A stretch of DNA of 64,000 nucleotides, taken from the NCBI GenBank assembly GCA_963969345.1, contig OZ017767.1, positions 4,492,739 through 4,556,738 of the forward strand. The letters run 5' to 3'. The stretch is from Turbatrix aceti. Lineage: Eukaryota; Nematoda; Chromadorea; Rhabditida; Panagrolaimidae. Below are positions 44,601-58,230 of this stretch, one piece after another. The notes beneath the pieces are model-generated. The model saw only the letters and a program-made list of their open reading frames with translations. It searched no databases and had not been told where the DNA came from. A program made the position numbers and the translations under genes. Within the stretch, counting starts at the first letter, position 1. Each line of letters starts with the position of its first letter.

Positions 44601-46298
44601 GCGGCGAGCTTTTTTGTTTTGTTTTTTCAAACAGGAAATTAGAGATTTGTTTTGTTTTGACTCAAAAAATAAATGACAAGATCCAGATCATTTTTGCATG
44701 CTTAGAAGAAATTCGTGATTTGAGACAGTAAAAATAGCTCGTAACCGGCTACAACGAGAGTGCGGTCTTCGAAGAACCGGTAGCGCACCTGACCACAGGC
44801 GAACGGTGGTCAGTGGTCCCGGTGAGTCACCAATAATTATAAGAAAACAGCTGATTTTTGGTCGTAACCAAGAAAATACAGTACTTTGTCCAGACAAAGC
44901 AAAGCACTTGAATTTGTTTGTTTTTTGAAAAAGTGAGTTAAGAGCAGTCGGAAGACAGCGTGTAGTATTATACAACAACGTGTATCGGGCCAGGCAGGCG
45001 TCTATCGAGGGTAAGGGTGAACTAAAAAAAAATAAATAAAAATCGACGCCGATCTTCGTGGACGACGTGGGTGATTGGGCGAAGTCGCCATTCATTTTGC
45101 CGCTGACGATCAGGTCAATAACAGCAAGCAAAAAATCATTGGTAATTGGTTGGCGAAACCCGATACCCGACGGCAATTAGACAAAAGATCAGCATCACCA
45201 GGAACACAATACTACACGCGGCTGATGGCTGGCTGGCGTCATGATTCACCGCACCCAGCCAGCACCACGCGGAGACCCTTCGGCGAATAATGAACACTTA
45301 CCGCCCGCACCCGACTTTTGGGCCCTTTGTTTTCTCGTCTTTTCCGTTGCAATTTTTGTGTACTTCTGTTTTCTAAAAAAGAACAGCGTCACCTTATTCG
45401 TAAATAGTATATTTCTTGTTTCAGAGCCCTTGAACAAAATAAAGTTCAACGCCAACGTACAAAAAATAAAATCAGGACGGACACGAAAAACATTGTCGCA
45501 ATCTGCAGTTTGATTCTTGAATGACGAGTTTGGCGGACTAATCGCCGGCTTAGAAGCGACGAGGGACACGCAAAATCGAATCGCTCATTTTTGACGCCGT
45601 CAATGATTTTGTTTTCTTTCAAAGATGATTTTGAACTTCACTTCTTCCGTACAAAAAAGAGCATTTCTTATCGATGTTGTTTTTATCGGTGCTTGAACCG
45701 AGCCATTTTGACTCACCGACTGCTAAAAACGTCGGCCCCCGCCGACTTTCTTGTTTACGTTATCAGAACCGGTTGTTTATCGGCGGAAGCCACGTGCACG
45801 TTAGCTGCCGTTGAACTTTGTGGCTCACTCGATCTCGACCAACCAAGAAAGACGATAGACAGTGGTGTAAGCAGGTCATCACGTCCGTCAGATCATCTCT
45901 CGGAAGATTTCTCCTTCCGTGTTGGCCGACCAAAGCAAAGTCCTCCGATGAAGATCGTGACCTGACCCTTGTCCCACGAAAAATAGAAAATACAGATTTA
46001 CGGATCGCCGAATTTCCTCCTTTTCCCGAACCAGGAAGATGACCCCGAATTGTTTGCGATCGGAGCACGAAGAAGTAAGAAGTCCCTCAGGTAGTGCGCA
46101 AAAAAGACTGCGGTCAGTGTATTTGCACTACGAGTGCGCACAGAAGAGAACGAAGGGGAACAACCGAGTCAGCGAAGGGACCGCCTCGGAGACGTGCCTG
46201 CAAACTGCTCGCGATCTTTGCGATGGACCCGTTGGGGCGGACGCCTTCGACTTTATAAGCGACCCCCGTCCTTCCCAAAACAGCAGATTCATCTGACG
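44601..46298. other. Spacer MRPL48 to SXP gene
   Basis: No ORF with a recognisable domain on either strand. The last part holds the SXP promoter with CTTTATAAGC at 46251-46260. Confidence 0.5.
46251..46260 (+). promoter_or_regulatory. TATA-like box of the SXP/RAL-2 gene
   Basis: CTTTATAAGC lies about 40 bp before the start codon at 46299. Initiation about 30 bp downstream would leave a 5' UTR of only about 15-20 nt. Confidence 0.5.
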
Positions 46299-47219
46299 AT
46301 GAAGCAATTTCTGGTGTTCGCCCTCCTCTCCCTGGCCGTAGCCGCCTCGGCCCACCGCGGTGATCGCGGAGGCCTCGGAGGTCCTCCGAAGTTCCACATC
46401 GTAAGTCCCGCTTCTGCAGAGTGCCATGCTAAGTATGCTCATTACTTTCAGCTTCCCCCTCCTCCGGTCGTTGAGGCTCTCCCCACCGAAGTCCAGACCC
46501 AGCTCCGCAGCATCGCCGACGACCACTCGCTCAAGCCCGAAGAGAAGCGCAAGATGGTCGAGGAAGTCCTCGACAAGGTCTCCCCCGCCGACCTTTCCAA
46601 GATCCCGCCGCCACCCGGCTTCGACAAGCTTCCCGAGGACGTCCAGGCCAAGCTGAAGGCCATCCACTCCGACAACACCCTCAACTGGTCCGCCCGTCGC
46701 ACGCAGTCGCGCGCCATCATCGACGCCCTCCCCGAAGAGCAGCGCAAGCTCCTCCGCGGAGGCCGCGGTCATCACGGTCGTCACGGTCGCCGCTCGATGG
46801 TTGGTTTGGGTTTTTTTCTGGCATAGGGCCAAATGACGACGAATATGTCTTTTCAGCCTCCCCATGACTTCAAGGATGTCCTCCCGGAAAGCGCGTGGAA
46901 CGAGCTCGTCGAAGCCCACAAGGACAAGTCGCTCAACCGCGAACAATTCTCGAAGCGCATCAGCGAAATCATGTCCAAGGTGCCCCTTGAGACTCGCCTG
47001 AAGCTCCCGCTCCCGCCCCACCTCCGCTCGCTCCCGGAAAACATCCAGAAGCAGCTCCACGAGATCTTCGCCGATACCTCGCTCTCCTTCGACCAGAAGC
47101 GTGAGAAGGAACGCCAGCTCATCGATACTCTCCCCGAGTCCCAGCGCCCCAAGCACGGATTCCGCGGCCGCGGACCCCGACCTAACTCGAGCTCCGAAGA
47201 AGAGAAGGACGAGAACTGA
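46299..47219 (+). CDS. Secreted SXP/RAL-2 family protein (two DUF148-like repeats)
   Basis: Three exons (46299-46400, 46452-46799, 46857-47219) give 270 codons. A cleavable signal peptide (MKQFLVFALLSLAVAASA) is followed by a Gly/Arg-rich linker. Two similar helical domains follow: about residues 35-140 (PTEVQTQLRSIADDHSLKPEEKR and LPEDVQAKLKAIHSDNTLNW) and 151-250 (LPENIQKQLHEIFADTSLSFDQKRE, then LIDTLPESQR). The tail is acidic and Ser-rich (NSSSEEEKDEN). The family is nematode-specific, secreted, and of unclear molecular role. The first intron (51 bp) has no in-frame stop, so a retained-intron product stays open. AATAAA occurs near 47324. A long antisense frame here is only a codon-bias shadow. 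Confidence 0.9.
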
Positions 47220-47999
47220 GTCACTCGCTCGTTGCTGATACAGGCCCATTCAGGCCCGATTGACATACACCTCGTCAGCATTTGTCTCCTCGTTCCTTTT
47301 GTTGCTGTACGATAATATTCCAAAAATAAATATTTAATAATGTAATATTTTGAAGTCGTGAAGGAACTATGGGTGTCAAAGGGACAATATTCTTGGGGTC
47401 TAGCTGTTCGGTCCCCATAAAAATTAAAAAGTGGAAAAAAAGTTGTAAAACACGAAAAACGAGCTTGAAATCACATTTGGAAAGTTTTATGCCTTTTGCT
47501 TTCGGGACCGAAGCAAATCGCAAAGTTCGTGCTTTTAACAAGCTTGAAAATAACATAATCAATGACTACGCAAAGAAAGTATTGAAAAAAAAGTGCAATG
47601 ATCGTTTTTTGATCAACTTTGTGGTCTGATTCACCGATTAAAAACGAAGTGCTTGAACAATAAAATTAAAAAAAATCAAACGTATAGTCAGACGAATTTG
47701 TAAAGGGTAACACTTATCCAGGGATAACCACCGTCTCTTTATCCTTATCCGAAGTGATCTGTTTTTTGATCCCCGAAAAAAGAGCTGTCACATTTCGCCA
47801 GACGAAAAGAGTTGGTCGTTCATCGAAAGCGCGTGCAGTCGATGTTCGTGCGGCCGTGCGGCAACTACTTTTCTCGGGTTGCGTTTCTGTTTTTTATTTT
47901 TTACATTTTCGTAACAACTTTTGCTTGTTTTCCGCTGGTTTTGCGTATCAATCTTTGTTTTTTGCGTATTCTGATTTCTAATCATCTAGGTCATCAGTT
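47220..47999. other. Spacer SXP gene to METAP2
   Basis: Holds the SXP 3' UTR and the METAP2 promoter. No supported gene or repeat. Confidence 0.5.
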
Positions 48000-49462
<1,463 letters not shown>

Positions 49463-50364
49463 TTCTCTGGAATCATTCACGGTCATCGCTGACGAAGAAT
49501 ACACGCCTGTTGAAAGACGTCTGACTCTATTCATTCATTTCTATCTTGTTTCTGGTTATTGTCTCCCCCAGCCCCAGGTTTGCTTGGTTCCTAGTTTCAT
49601 GTCTGTCAAACGGATTCACCAGATTCTTACCTGTCGCCCGTTATCCATCGTCTTCGTAGTTATCGGTTGTTGTGGGGTTTGGGATTCACGTAACGTTTTC
49701 GTAACAGCAAATGAATATTTATGCGTTTCTGTGTGAATTGCGGGGAAGAAAAAGGAAAATGTGAGAAAGTGACATCAGACGAAATTGTTTTTTTGAACAA
49801 GTCGCCCTTGATGTGCTTTTCAAAGTACGATTGGTGCTCGACTTTGTTTGTCAATCGAATTCAAAAAAAAATTGGACTTGTAAGCGGACGTGTACGGAAG
49901 ACGGAAGCTTCCTGATCAGGATGCGGCTTACGTTCACGTCTCTCTCGCAAACATCGTAATCCCCCATTGTGCAAGATCTTGTTCAAGCTTAAACACAAAG
50001 AAGAAAAAATTGCTACTACCAAAGAGGTGAGAAGGGTTGGTTTTTGTACTGGGAGTGCAATGATTGCGAGAAACCCCCCAGGCGATACCCAGGCTCTCGA
50101 CTCATCGTGAGCAGGATCAGGGACGAGCCAAGTGCGTAATATTCTCGGAGTTGAACCACTTGTTGTTGGAATGGGAGTACGACGAGTCATTGAGAGGGTG
50201 AAAAACATGTCTTGATGGTGGTGGTCATCGTCGTCGACTCTTCGACCCAGCCCAGGCTGCGTGTGTGTGTCTTTGTACTCGACGCCGACGGTGGTGAGGT
50301 AATCGACGTTGTCCCTAACCCCCTCCGCGACTGACTCCTCTTCCCCACGCGTGTCCGCTCTGGT
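49463..50364. other. Spacer METAP2 to ZIP-like gene
   Basis: METAP2 3' UTR and upstream region of the ZIP-like gene. No ORF or repeat I can support. Confidence 0.5.
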
Positions 50365-52905
50365 ATGGCGGCGTCCAGCTTTCTCAGACCCCTGCTGCCG
50401 GTGACCGAGCCGTGCCGCGGCAACTCTCTGCCCTCGTCCCTGCCTGCAGAGATTGTGCTTCCCTCGGTGAGTTCACGTCCAGCTAGTAGGCGACCCGCGC
50501 GTCTCGCAAACACCCGACACTCGCGTGTCACGCTGATAACGATCTGGGGTAGTTTTTTGACTCGGTCATGTTTTTGAGTTTAACGACACTACGGCGTCCC
50601 TTCCGTTTTTTTTTCATCTGTCGCGCAGTCAATCATCGCGCGGGACAGTTGCAAGAAAGATTGCGCTCCAATAGCTACCGTGTTTCTCACCAAACAACGG
50701 AAATTTGTCTTCGAGTGTCACCCGCATCTCTTCTGTTTTCTGTTTGCCGCACCCGGGAGCAAATTGAGGCGGCTACTGTAGTATTGTTCGCACTGATATG
50801 ACCGAGGTACGCTTTCTGGAAAATTTGTTATCATTGTGCCGGCTGAAATAAATTTTTGATCCCGCTTGATCACCGGGAAGTGCGGCAGCTGTCTATAATC
50901 GGCATAAAAATACCATACCTGGCAGACGCATACATCATAAATCCCGTTATCTTCCCACAGATCATTGCTGACCTGCTCTAATCTTTTCAGAATGAAAGCG
51001 TCTCGGAGTACCTCCATAGCCTGCTACGCGAAGCCTTCCTCAGCGGCAACTACGGCGAGTACACGGCGTACGCGGCGAATGAGGACAAGCCTCTTCCATG
51101 GCAAGGTGAGTGCATTCATAACCCAAAATCTTAATCTCAGTTTTTTTTTGTAGTCTGGACGATGGGTCTCCTCATTGTGACAATTTCAAACATTGCGGCG
51201 CCACTGGGCACGCTACTGATGCCGTTGATGAGCAAGCCGCTTTACGACCGTTTCATGACCTTTCTCGTGGCGCTGGGCGTCGGAGCCATGTCCGGGAGCG
51301 TGATGTTCATCCTCATCCCAGCGGCCTTTTCGATTACAGAACTGGAATCGTTCACCTACACATCAAAGTCGTGGCTCATCCTCTCCGCCGTCTACGGTTT
51401 TTTTACCGTCGATCGATGCCTCCAGTTTTTCTTAGAGTTCCGAAGGGTTCGTTTTTCGCTTTGTATGCACAGAAAGAAAACGGTGCATTTGCAGCGCAAG
51501 ATGATGTTATCCACCAAAATCCACTCTTCGACGCTTGCCTCTATGCTCAACGTGAAGAAAAAGCTGAAGCGCCGTTCCAAATCAGTGTCCAAGACATCGG
51601 AAGCGTCGCTCGGTGAATTATCGTCGCCCTGTAAACCACCGATTAATGAGCAGTTTAAGCAAGACGCCGCGCATCTAAGAGTGAGTCAAATTTCGAAGCA
51701 GTTTGAAGTCATTTTGAATGTTCATTCAAGTGATTGAGTTCACGACATGTATCACAGGGACTGTTTTCGACTCGCTGTCAATAGTCCTTGTCAACAACAA
51801 AGATAGAAACTACTCGATTATGCAACTATACATAAAAAAAGTTATTTCTTTTCAGACGGAAATTCAGGTGCAAGTAATTACAAACAACCTCGTGCGCACG
51901 GTGAGTTCCATTGATATCATCAACGATTTATTCGGGGAACAAAAAGAAAAGTTGATCGTTGTTCCGTAAGCATTTCACGTGTGTGCGAATGTCCTTACCA
52001 CGTGTACACACATTTTGGCATAAATTCAGGATTTTTTGACTAATTAAAAAATCGTCAAAATTAATTATAAACTTGTTGTCATCATCAACTCTGTTTTTTT
52101 TAGCTGTCAAAGCGGCGTCGAACAGTCTACCTTCGAAAAGACTCGGTGCAGGCCTGCGACGTACGCTACCAAGCGCCAGACGGGTCGTCCTTTGACATTT
52201 CCGCTCTGGATGACATCGCCGAAGACGACTCTCCCACTGCGCCCCTGCCTTCTCCGGTGGACATAGAATCGTGCAAGTCACCGCCGCCGAAGGGCAGTGA
52301 TTCTGAAGTCGGGGTGAGTGTGCAGGTCGTAGACAGCCGTGTGGTGTCGTCCAGTCAAACGGAAGTAGCCAATGTGGCGTACATGATCATCTTCGGCAGT
52401 TCGGCGAACAACTTTGTCGATGGCATGTCAACTGGCGCTGCTTTTTCCGATTCTCTGCAGCGTGGCCTGAGCATCGGGCTCTCCGTGCTTTCGCAGCAGT
52501 TCCCGCAGGAGCTCGGCACTCTCGCCATCCTGATTAGCAGCGGCCTCGGGCTGCGCCGAACGCTCCAGCTCAATATCATCCCGGTCGCCCTTAGCTATGC
52601 GGGTTTCGCCGTCGGTGTTCTTCTTGATAACGTCGACGACAGTTACGATTCTTACATTTATTCGGTGTCTGCTGGAATGTATTTTTACATCTTTCTCGGC
52701 ACATTGGTGAGTTTAACGGCGTCCAGGCTTAGTTTTTTGATAATCAGACGGGTTTCAGCTGCCGGAAATTCGGGATTCGATCAACTCGACACTAAAGACC
52801 GACCTGGCAGAATCTATATTGACAAGCATCTTGCAATTCTCGGGGATAATGTTTGGCGTCGCTTTCATGTACCTCCTCAGCACGTACAACGATCCCGAAT
52901 CGTAG
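50365..52905 (+). CDS. ZIP (SLC39)-like transporter with degenerate metal site
   Basis: Six exons (50365-50466, 50991-51105, 51154-51680, 51856-51900, 52104-52706, 52759-52905) join in phase to 512 codons. Membrane helices at TMGLLIVTISNIAAPLGTLL, TFLVALGVGAMSGSVMFILI and SWLILSAVYGFF form the first ZIP bundle. A long basic, Ser-rich loop (LNVKKKLKRRSKSV) separates it from the second bundle from about residue 352. There the TM4 motif reads NNFVDGM (365-371) where ZIPs have HNFxDG, and the TM5 motif reads QQFPQE (394-399) where ZIP8/14 have EEFPHE. Three usual metal ligands are therefore replaced by Asn or Gln. A role in Zn/Fe/Mn import is possible but impaired by prediction. The first exon is weakly supported and no signal peptide is seen. 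The gene converges on TECPR2. Confidence 0.78.
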
Positions 52906-53103
52906 GAAACAGCGGAGTTACCCGCTACCGCTCATTTGTTGAAACCGGTGAATGCATTGAGATTTCGAGTGCGCCTTTCCTGTATACAGTCCGTATTGTA
53001 TGATAATACACCCATTGCCTTCGAAGTTCGAACATACTCGGATTTACTTTCTCGAACCACGTCAAAACCATCAGTTGCCCCGAAAAGAAAAAAACGGCAG
53101 TCT
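52906..53103. other. Convergent gap ZIP-like / TECPR2
   Basis: 198 bp between the two stop codons; both 3' UTRs must end here or overlap. Confidence 0.5.
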
Positions 53104-56100
53104 TCATAAACACTGTTCGGAGTCGCCATCGCTACCGACTTCGGTGAGGTCGACCCATGAAGACTCAGAATTTCGTTGAACGTTCCCGGGTGACTGATGT
53201 TTCTCTGCCGCAATGCAGCTCCTCGGGTAGACGTCGGACACGTGCTTGACTAGGTGTCCATCGTCGTCGACGGCCCAGAGCCGTGATTCGGTGGCGTTGA
53301 CGGATACTGCCCGCACGACAAAGGGCATGACGCGCCAGCCTGCACCGGCGACGTTCGACAGCGACAGGTGCTGCAGGCGAAGCAGCTTCCTTGACCCGGC
53401 AGCTACAGCCCAGACTACGTTGTCGCCCACAGCGACGTCGGTAACCTTGACGTCGTCGAGGGCAACGGTCCATTTTGTGCCCCGCCACTGGTTTGTCTCG
53501 GTAACGTCTTCGCGGGCAAAAGCCTCTCCAGAGGACGTCGATACAAGCCAAACATACTTTCCAGATGGCGAGACTGCCACTTTGTCGCACTGAGGACCAC
53601 TGGGGGCGTTGACCTTCGTCCACAAAGGTGTAGTACCAACTCGGATGCCATCTGTCGCTTGGAAAATACCACCATCGCTGGTCACGACCCAAAGCGAGTG
53701 AGATGAAGCTGCGATGGACGCCACGGGTCCGGGGGTGTCAACTTGGTCCCAGGAAATTCCAAGGGGTGTCACGGAGGCGTTAAAGCCTCGACGGACAAAT
53801 ACGGCACCGCAGCCGTCGACTGCGTAGAGGGAATTTGCCGCGGAAGCGATAGCAACAATCTCGGAGCCAGCGCGGTAATGAAAATGTGGGATGGTGGAGA
53901 GTTTGCGGGTATCATGCCGGAACACGAATATTTCTGTGGAAGGCAGACAGGCAAAGACGATGCCGTCAGGGCCGCTCGCGGACACCAGAGAAAAGGCATC
54001 GTTGATTGCCAAGGAACTGGGAATGACGCGGCTCAGGTGGTGCCCGGTGATAGGCTGACTCGTGGCCACAAGATGGCTCCCAACCGAGAAAACGACCCCG
54101 TAAGAAGACACTCGGAGCACCCAAGACGAAACCGCCTGTTTCTTGACAAACGGCAGCCCGAGAACAGTCGGCTGACAGACACGGAACCATGGCCCCGCCC
54201 CAAATGGATATCTCTGGTCCACGCCGTTCACGAACCAGAGCTGACCGCTGCGATCGATGCCAAAGCCGGTTCGGTCGAAGAGCGCGATGGATACCAGACG
54301 ACCCGTCAGCTCGGAGACGTCCATCTCGATCCATTCGAGGCCCATGGGTGCCATGTGCTCGCTCAGACTCGCCCTGGCCACCAGAGTGCCTCCATTGGCA
54401 GTCAGTCCCCAAACAGCGTGATCGGAAGCCGCGATGCTCGAAAAACGGAAACGGCAGTCCGTCTGGTGGATGATGCCCATGTCCGGGAGGAACATCTGCA
54501 CGCAGACGCCCGCTTCGGTCACGTACCAAGCGTGTCGGCTGTTCAGGGCCACGAGAGACACTGGAGAACCGTCGGTCTGTTTCTGCCAGGATGCAGCAGA
54601 GGGCTGGAGCAGAGAAGGCTCAACAGCAGCGTGCGCTGCGCCTTTCCGAACACGCCAAAGGAGATTACCGGAGTCTGAAAATATTTGTCATATATTTTGA
54701 ATGCCACGACGGAGTCAAACACTCACCATTCACAAAAATGCCGTCGGTGCTGGGAATCTTGGCAGTTTTCCAGCCGTGAGTTTTACGATCGCTGTTGAAC
54801 GTCTTCAACGACAGGTAGTGAGGAGAATAAATCAGAGGCCTGCTGGGAAGAACAACGATATAAGACGACGACAAATGAAAAGTGGAAATCCCATAGGGTA
54901 AGCGGATCTGGACACAAAGACACGATTAAATAAATCCAGAATTCATTAACGTGACTCACCAGTCTCCAGGAATCAGTCCGATGATTCGCGACAGCGTTGA
55001 TGTGGCTGTATTCTGGCAAAACCAGCTCCTTGGGCAGCGGAATAGATGGCGTAGCTCTGGAGCCTTCTTCTTCGTTGTCAAGCGATGGTGCAGCGTCCAA
55101 ATCTTTGTTATCAGCATCCTCGGCAGCGGCGAGTATATCAAGTTCGTCATGTACGGCTTCCGACGACGCCAAAGACTCTCTGGAGCTATTCTCGCAGGCA
55201 TCCGACAGCGAAACAGGATGTTCGTCATCGACCGACATACTCACACGCAATTCTGATGCAGAAGCCTGTACATCTGTTTGAAATTCCTCCGTTTCGTCGA
55301 CAGGTGATTCAGGTGAGATGAAATTTTCTGAGGACACGACGTCAACCTGAGCTTCCGCCGAGCTTTCGGCAGGCCCCGGAGTTGGATCGGGAACTTCGAC
55401 GTCGCTTTCACATGCTGAGCCGTCGTCGACAAAGTCATCCTCGGGTTTCAGCTCAAAATTACCTCGGATGATAGCTAAAATGGAAATTCTCAAAAAGTTA
55501 GATGTTTTGGGTCAGAAGACAAACTGACCGTCCAGAGTGTCATCTGGAACTTCAGACAACTCTTCATCGTCTTTTCCCTCTTCGTCACTGTCAGAAGCAG
55601 CTTCGATGTTGTCAGGGACGCGTTCATCCTGAGTCGACGACTGAGCATCATTGCGGAATCCATTTGACTCTGGCGTGTAAGAATGATCGCTCTGGCTAGC
55701 AACAACCTCTTTGTCGGGCCCGACCAGACCGTAGACATCGTCGCTTTTCTGCTGCACTTTCGACGTTGAACGCCTGTCCACCGTAATTTCACTTTTTGGA
55801 ATCTTTATCGGCGCCGAAACTAAGTCTTCTGGTTCTAAAATTACACTTTTAGGAATCACGGCTTCAAATAGAAAAACACCAACCGATTGGGTCCTCTAAA
55901 GCTTCGCCAGCGAGCTCAGGCTTTGCAAATGTTGGTCCCGCAGTGGCATCAAAATCGGAGATCAGTTGTGACTTCTTGATGACGTCCCGGAAGCCAGAAG
56001 CCAACCTCGTGCCAGAATCAAGAGTCAGTCGAGTCAGAGAATCAGCCAGATTTGCAGGAGGGTTTTTGAAAGTTTCGGTTAACCGGCCGAGCAAGGGCGA

Positions 56101-57517
56101 CCAGGATAAGGACGACATCTGAGCCGCCGAGACGAACGAATCGATTCGAGAAGCCGTATTTACGGGCTCCGGAGGCCGAGGCATGAGCAGTTGATCGCTT
56201 GGAGGTGTCGTACCCAAACGCAGTACCTCCTGCTGTCTGGTGAGAAAAAATATAGTACCCTCGGTAGCATCCAGAGCGCCAAAAGTGATTTCGAGAAGGT
56301 CATTGTCCACGAGATCCGTCAACGAAAATGTCTTGAAAGCCCCGGATTCGAGATTAACGACCAGGCATTTGTCTGCGGACCACAAAAAAATGTTGAATCC
56401 GTGAAACCCGCCAATTTGAGCTGTTTTGAAGTCTTCGAGTGAAAAAGATGAATGTCTGCAAAAAAAGTATTGTCCAACGAAGAAAAACTGGAGACAACAA
56501 ACTGGAAAGCGTCGTCGAGTCTTTTTCCTCCGACGACCACGGTCCCCTCGACGACCGACTTGACTTCATTTACCGTAGTCGAGCAGTGATCGTAGATCGC
56601 GATAAGACAGCCGTCGCCATTCAGGCGGTAAAGGACGCCGTCAGACAGCAGGACAACTGGATGGTCGTCAACGAAACGCACGCTCAGAACCTGTCTGAAA
56701 GTGACGAAATAAGTGCAAAGGTGAGTCTGACGGCAGACTCACCTGTCAGCAGCGTCAGAAGTCCACGTAGCCATTTTGCGACCGTTCCGCGCATGAAGCC
56801 ACGTAATTTCGCTGCTCGTAGCGTAGACCACAAACTCCAGCGTGCAATCGAGGGATTTTATACCTGCATTGGTGTCTCCCATGAAAGTTGAACTGTACAT
56901 TTCCTGAAAAAAATAACTGTGCCAACAAGCAAATTTTTCCAAGACCCTCACATTGTTAAAATCAACGTCAATGGCCATCATCTGACCCGACGAGTCCGCG
57001 GAGTAGAGCCTGTTGCCGTCCGGAGACCATCTGAGAAGGGTGACGGCACTTCCGCCATGGAGCTTCTCCTGCACCGACTGCCGAATAGTCCGATGCTGCA
57101 TAAAGGGAATACACATGATGATCACGGTCCCCGAAACACGGCCAACTGCTATGCAGCTCTTCTCGTTGTCCGCAAACAACTCAATGGAAGTTACGGCATC
57201 CGATGCCGGCGTCTTCATTCTGGAAGATCCAAAGTTACCAAAAAAATACAGTAACCTCACTCACGGCCTAGCTGTTCGGTCGAGATTTCTGTTGTACGGG
57301 AAAAGCGCCCCGCAGTTGCTTCCCATAGCAATAAAGCTTTTGGATACGGCGATCGTCGAGAGTTGTACAGGTGTGCGGCCATTGTCGAAACTCTGTGGTA
57401 TCTAAAATTTCACAATCAGTTCTCCAAGTTAGCTTTCGTGTCTCATACCTCGTGTAAAAGACCCGGGCAGACGTCAAGAAAATACTCGGCAGACTCTAGG
57501 AAATCCCGTTGATTCAT
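53104..57517 (-). CDS. TECPR2: TECPR2-like tectonin beta-propeller protein
   Basis: Ten minus-strand exons (57517-57449, 57401-57265, 57219-56952, 56903-56743, 56694-56503, 56455-55884, 55834-55529, 55474-54960, 54907-54727, 54674-53104) join in phase to 1323 codons; human TECPR2 has 1411. The N-terminus holds WD-type repeats (SFIAMGSNCGALFLYNRNLD, VTLLRWSPDGNRLYSADSSG). An acidic, low-complexity linker of about 270 residues follows (EPEDLVSAP to the NKDLDAAPSLDNEEE region). The C-terminal half carries tectonin repeats, with VTEAGVCVQ, SDHAVWGLTANG, SHSLWVVTSDGGIFQ and NVVWAVAAG. In the family it binds Atg8 proteins and supports autophagy and ER exit-site export. Two short introns (47 bp near 56456-56502, and 49 bp near 55835-55883) restore frames that otherwise look shifted. 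The C-terminal exon order matches TECPR2 rather than TECPR1. Confidence 0.88.
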
Positions 57518-57666
57518 CAATGTCGATGGAAGTGCGCAATCAATCACGCGCTGGTTTTATTATCGCGCGTCCTTTAGCAGGAGATCCTGGCAATGTGTCC
57601 TTAAACGGGGCGAATTTTGAGCAAATCTTGTGTTCGACTCCATTGTTTGCTCCACATTCGGCAACG
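57518..57666. promoter_or_regulatory. Bidirectional promoter TECPR2 / small membrane protein
   Basis: 149 bp between divergent start codons. It stays open in the frame of the downstream gene back to 57520, so the true start of that gene could lie further upstream. Confidence 0.5.
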
Positions 57667-58012
57667 ATGTCAGGGAATTCAGAATACCCGAAGCGCTACA
57701 TGACTCCGAAGGAGTACCTCGAAGCACAGCGGGAGCGCGGTGGATGTGCAGAGGACTTCAAGGCTAACGTCATCGGCTGTACGAAAACCGGGATCGGTAT
57801 CGGCATCCCGTTTGGTCTCTACGCTGCTTACAGGTAAGCATATTGCTAACATAATTTTCATACTTGCTCAGCGGCTGGCTTTCAGATCAGGACATCGTTC
57901 GATCAAGCCTTTTGCCTCCACGACCGTCCTGACGGCACTGACCAGCACTGTTTTCTTCGGCGCCATCGGCGTCGTCATCGGGACTTTTGATTGTCTCAGA
58001 CTCCGGCGATGA
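57667..58012 (+). CDS. Small predicted two-helix membrane protein
   Basis: Two exons (57667-57833, 57886-58012) join in phase to 97 codons. The N-terminus is polar (MSGNSEYPKRYMTPKEYLEAQ), then come a Cys-Gly pair (GGCAEDF, IGCTKTG), a Gly-rich helix (GIGIGIPFGLYAAYR), a second helix (VLTALTSTVFFGAIGVVIGTF) and a basic end (LRLRR). Gly-rich paired helices with Cys recall small mitochondrial inner-membrane proteins such as the Tim17/NDUFA11 group, but I cannot assign a family. Dihydropyrimidinase follows 218 bp downstream on the same strand, after AATAAA at 58059-58064, an operon-like arrangement. Confidence 0.65.
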
Positions 58013-58230
58013 CAATGATAATTGCTTGTTTTTTGTTACGTTTGATTAGAGACGTTAGAATAAACTTATCAGAATCAGACTCAGACTTTGCGATAACCTT
58101 TCAGCAACTTTTGGCACCGGTTTTTTAACGCAGAATTAACATACTACGCACCTGCTTGGAGAAATGGCACTCCCAACTCGACTGGTGCAAGCCCTTTTTA
58201 TCCGTTGACTGACTGACTGAACTGACTACA

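Noticed and set aside
46128..47249. 373-aa antisense ORF over the SXP gene
   Set aside because: It mirrors the strong codon bias of the real gene on the other strand, has no domain, and crosses the SXP introns.
53743..54678. 311-aa plus-strand ORF in TECPR2
   Set aside because: Antisense shadow of the tectonin-repeat exon.
56319..56681. Frameshift in TECPR2 near a run of seven T
   Set aside because: A 47-bp intron (56456-56502) with donor GTTTGT and acceptor TTTGCAG, both common in this window, restores the frame.
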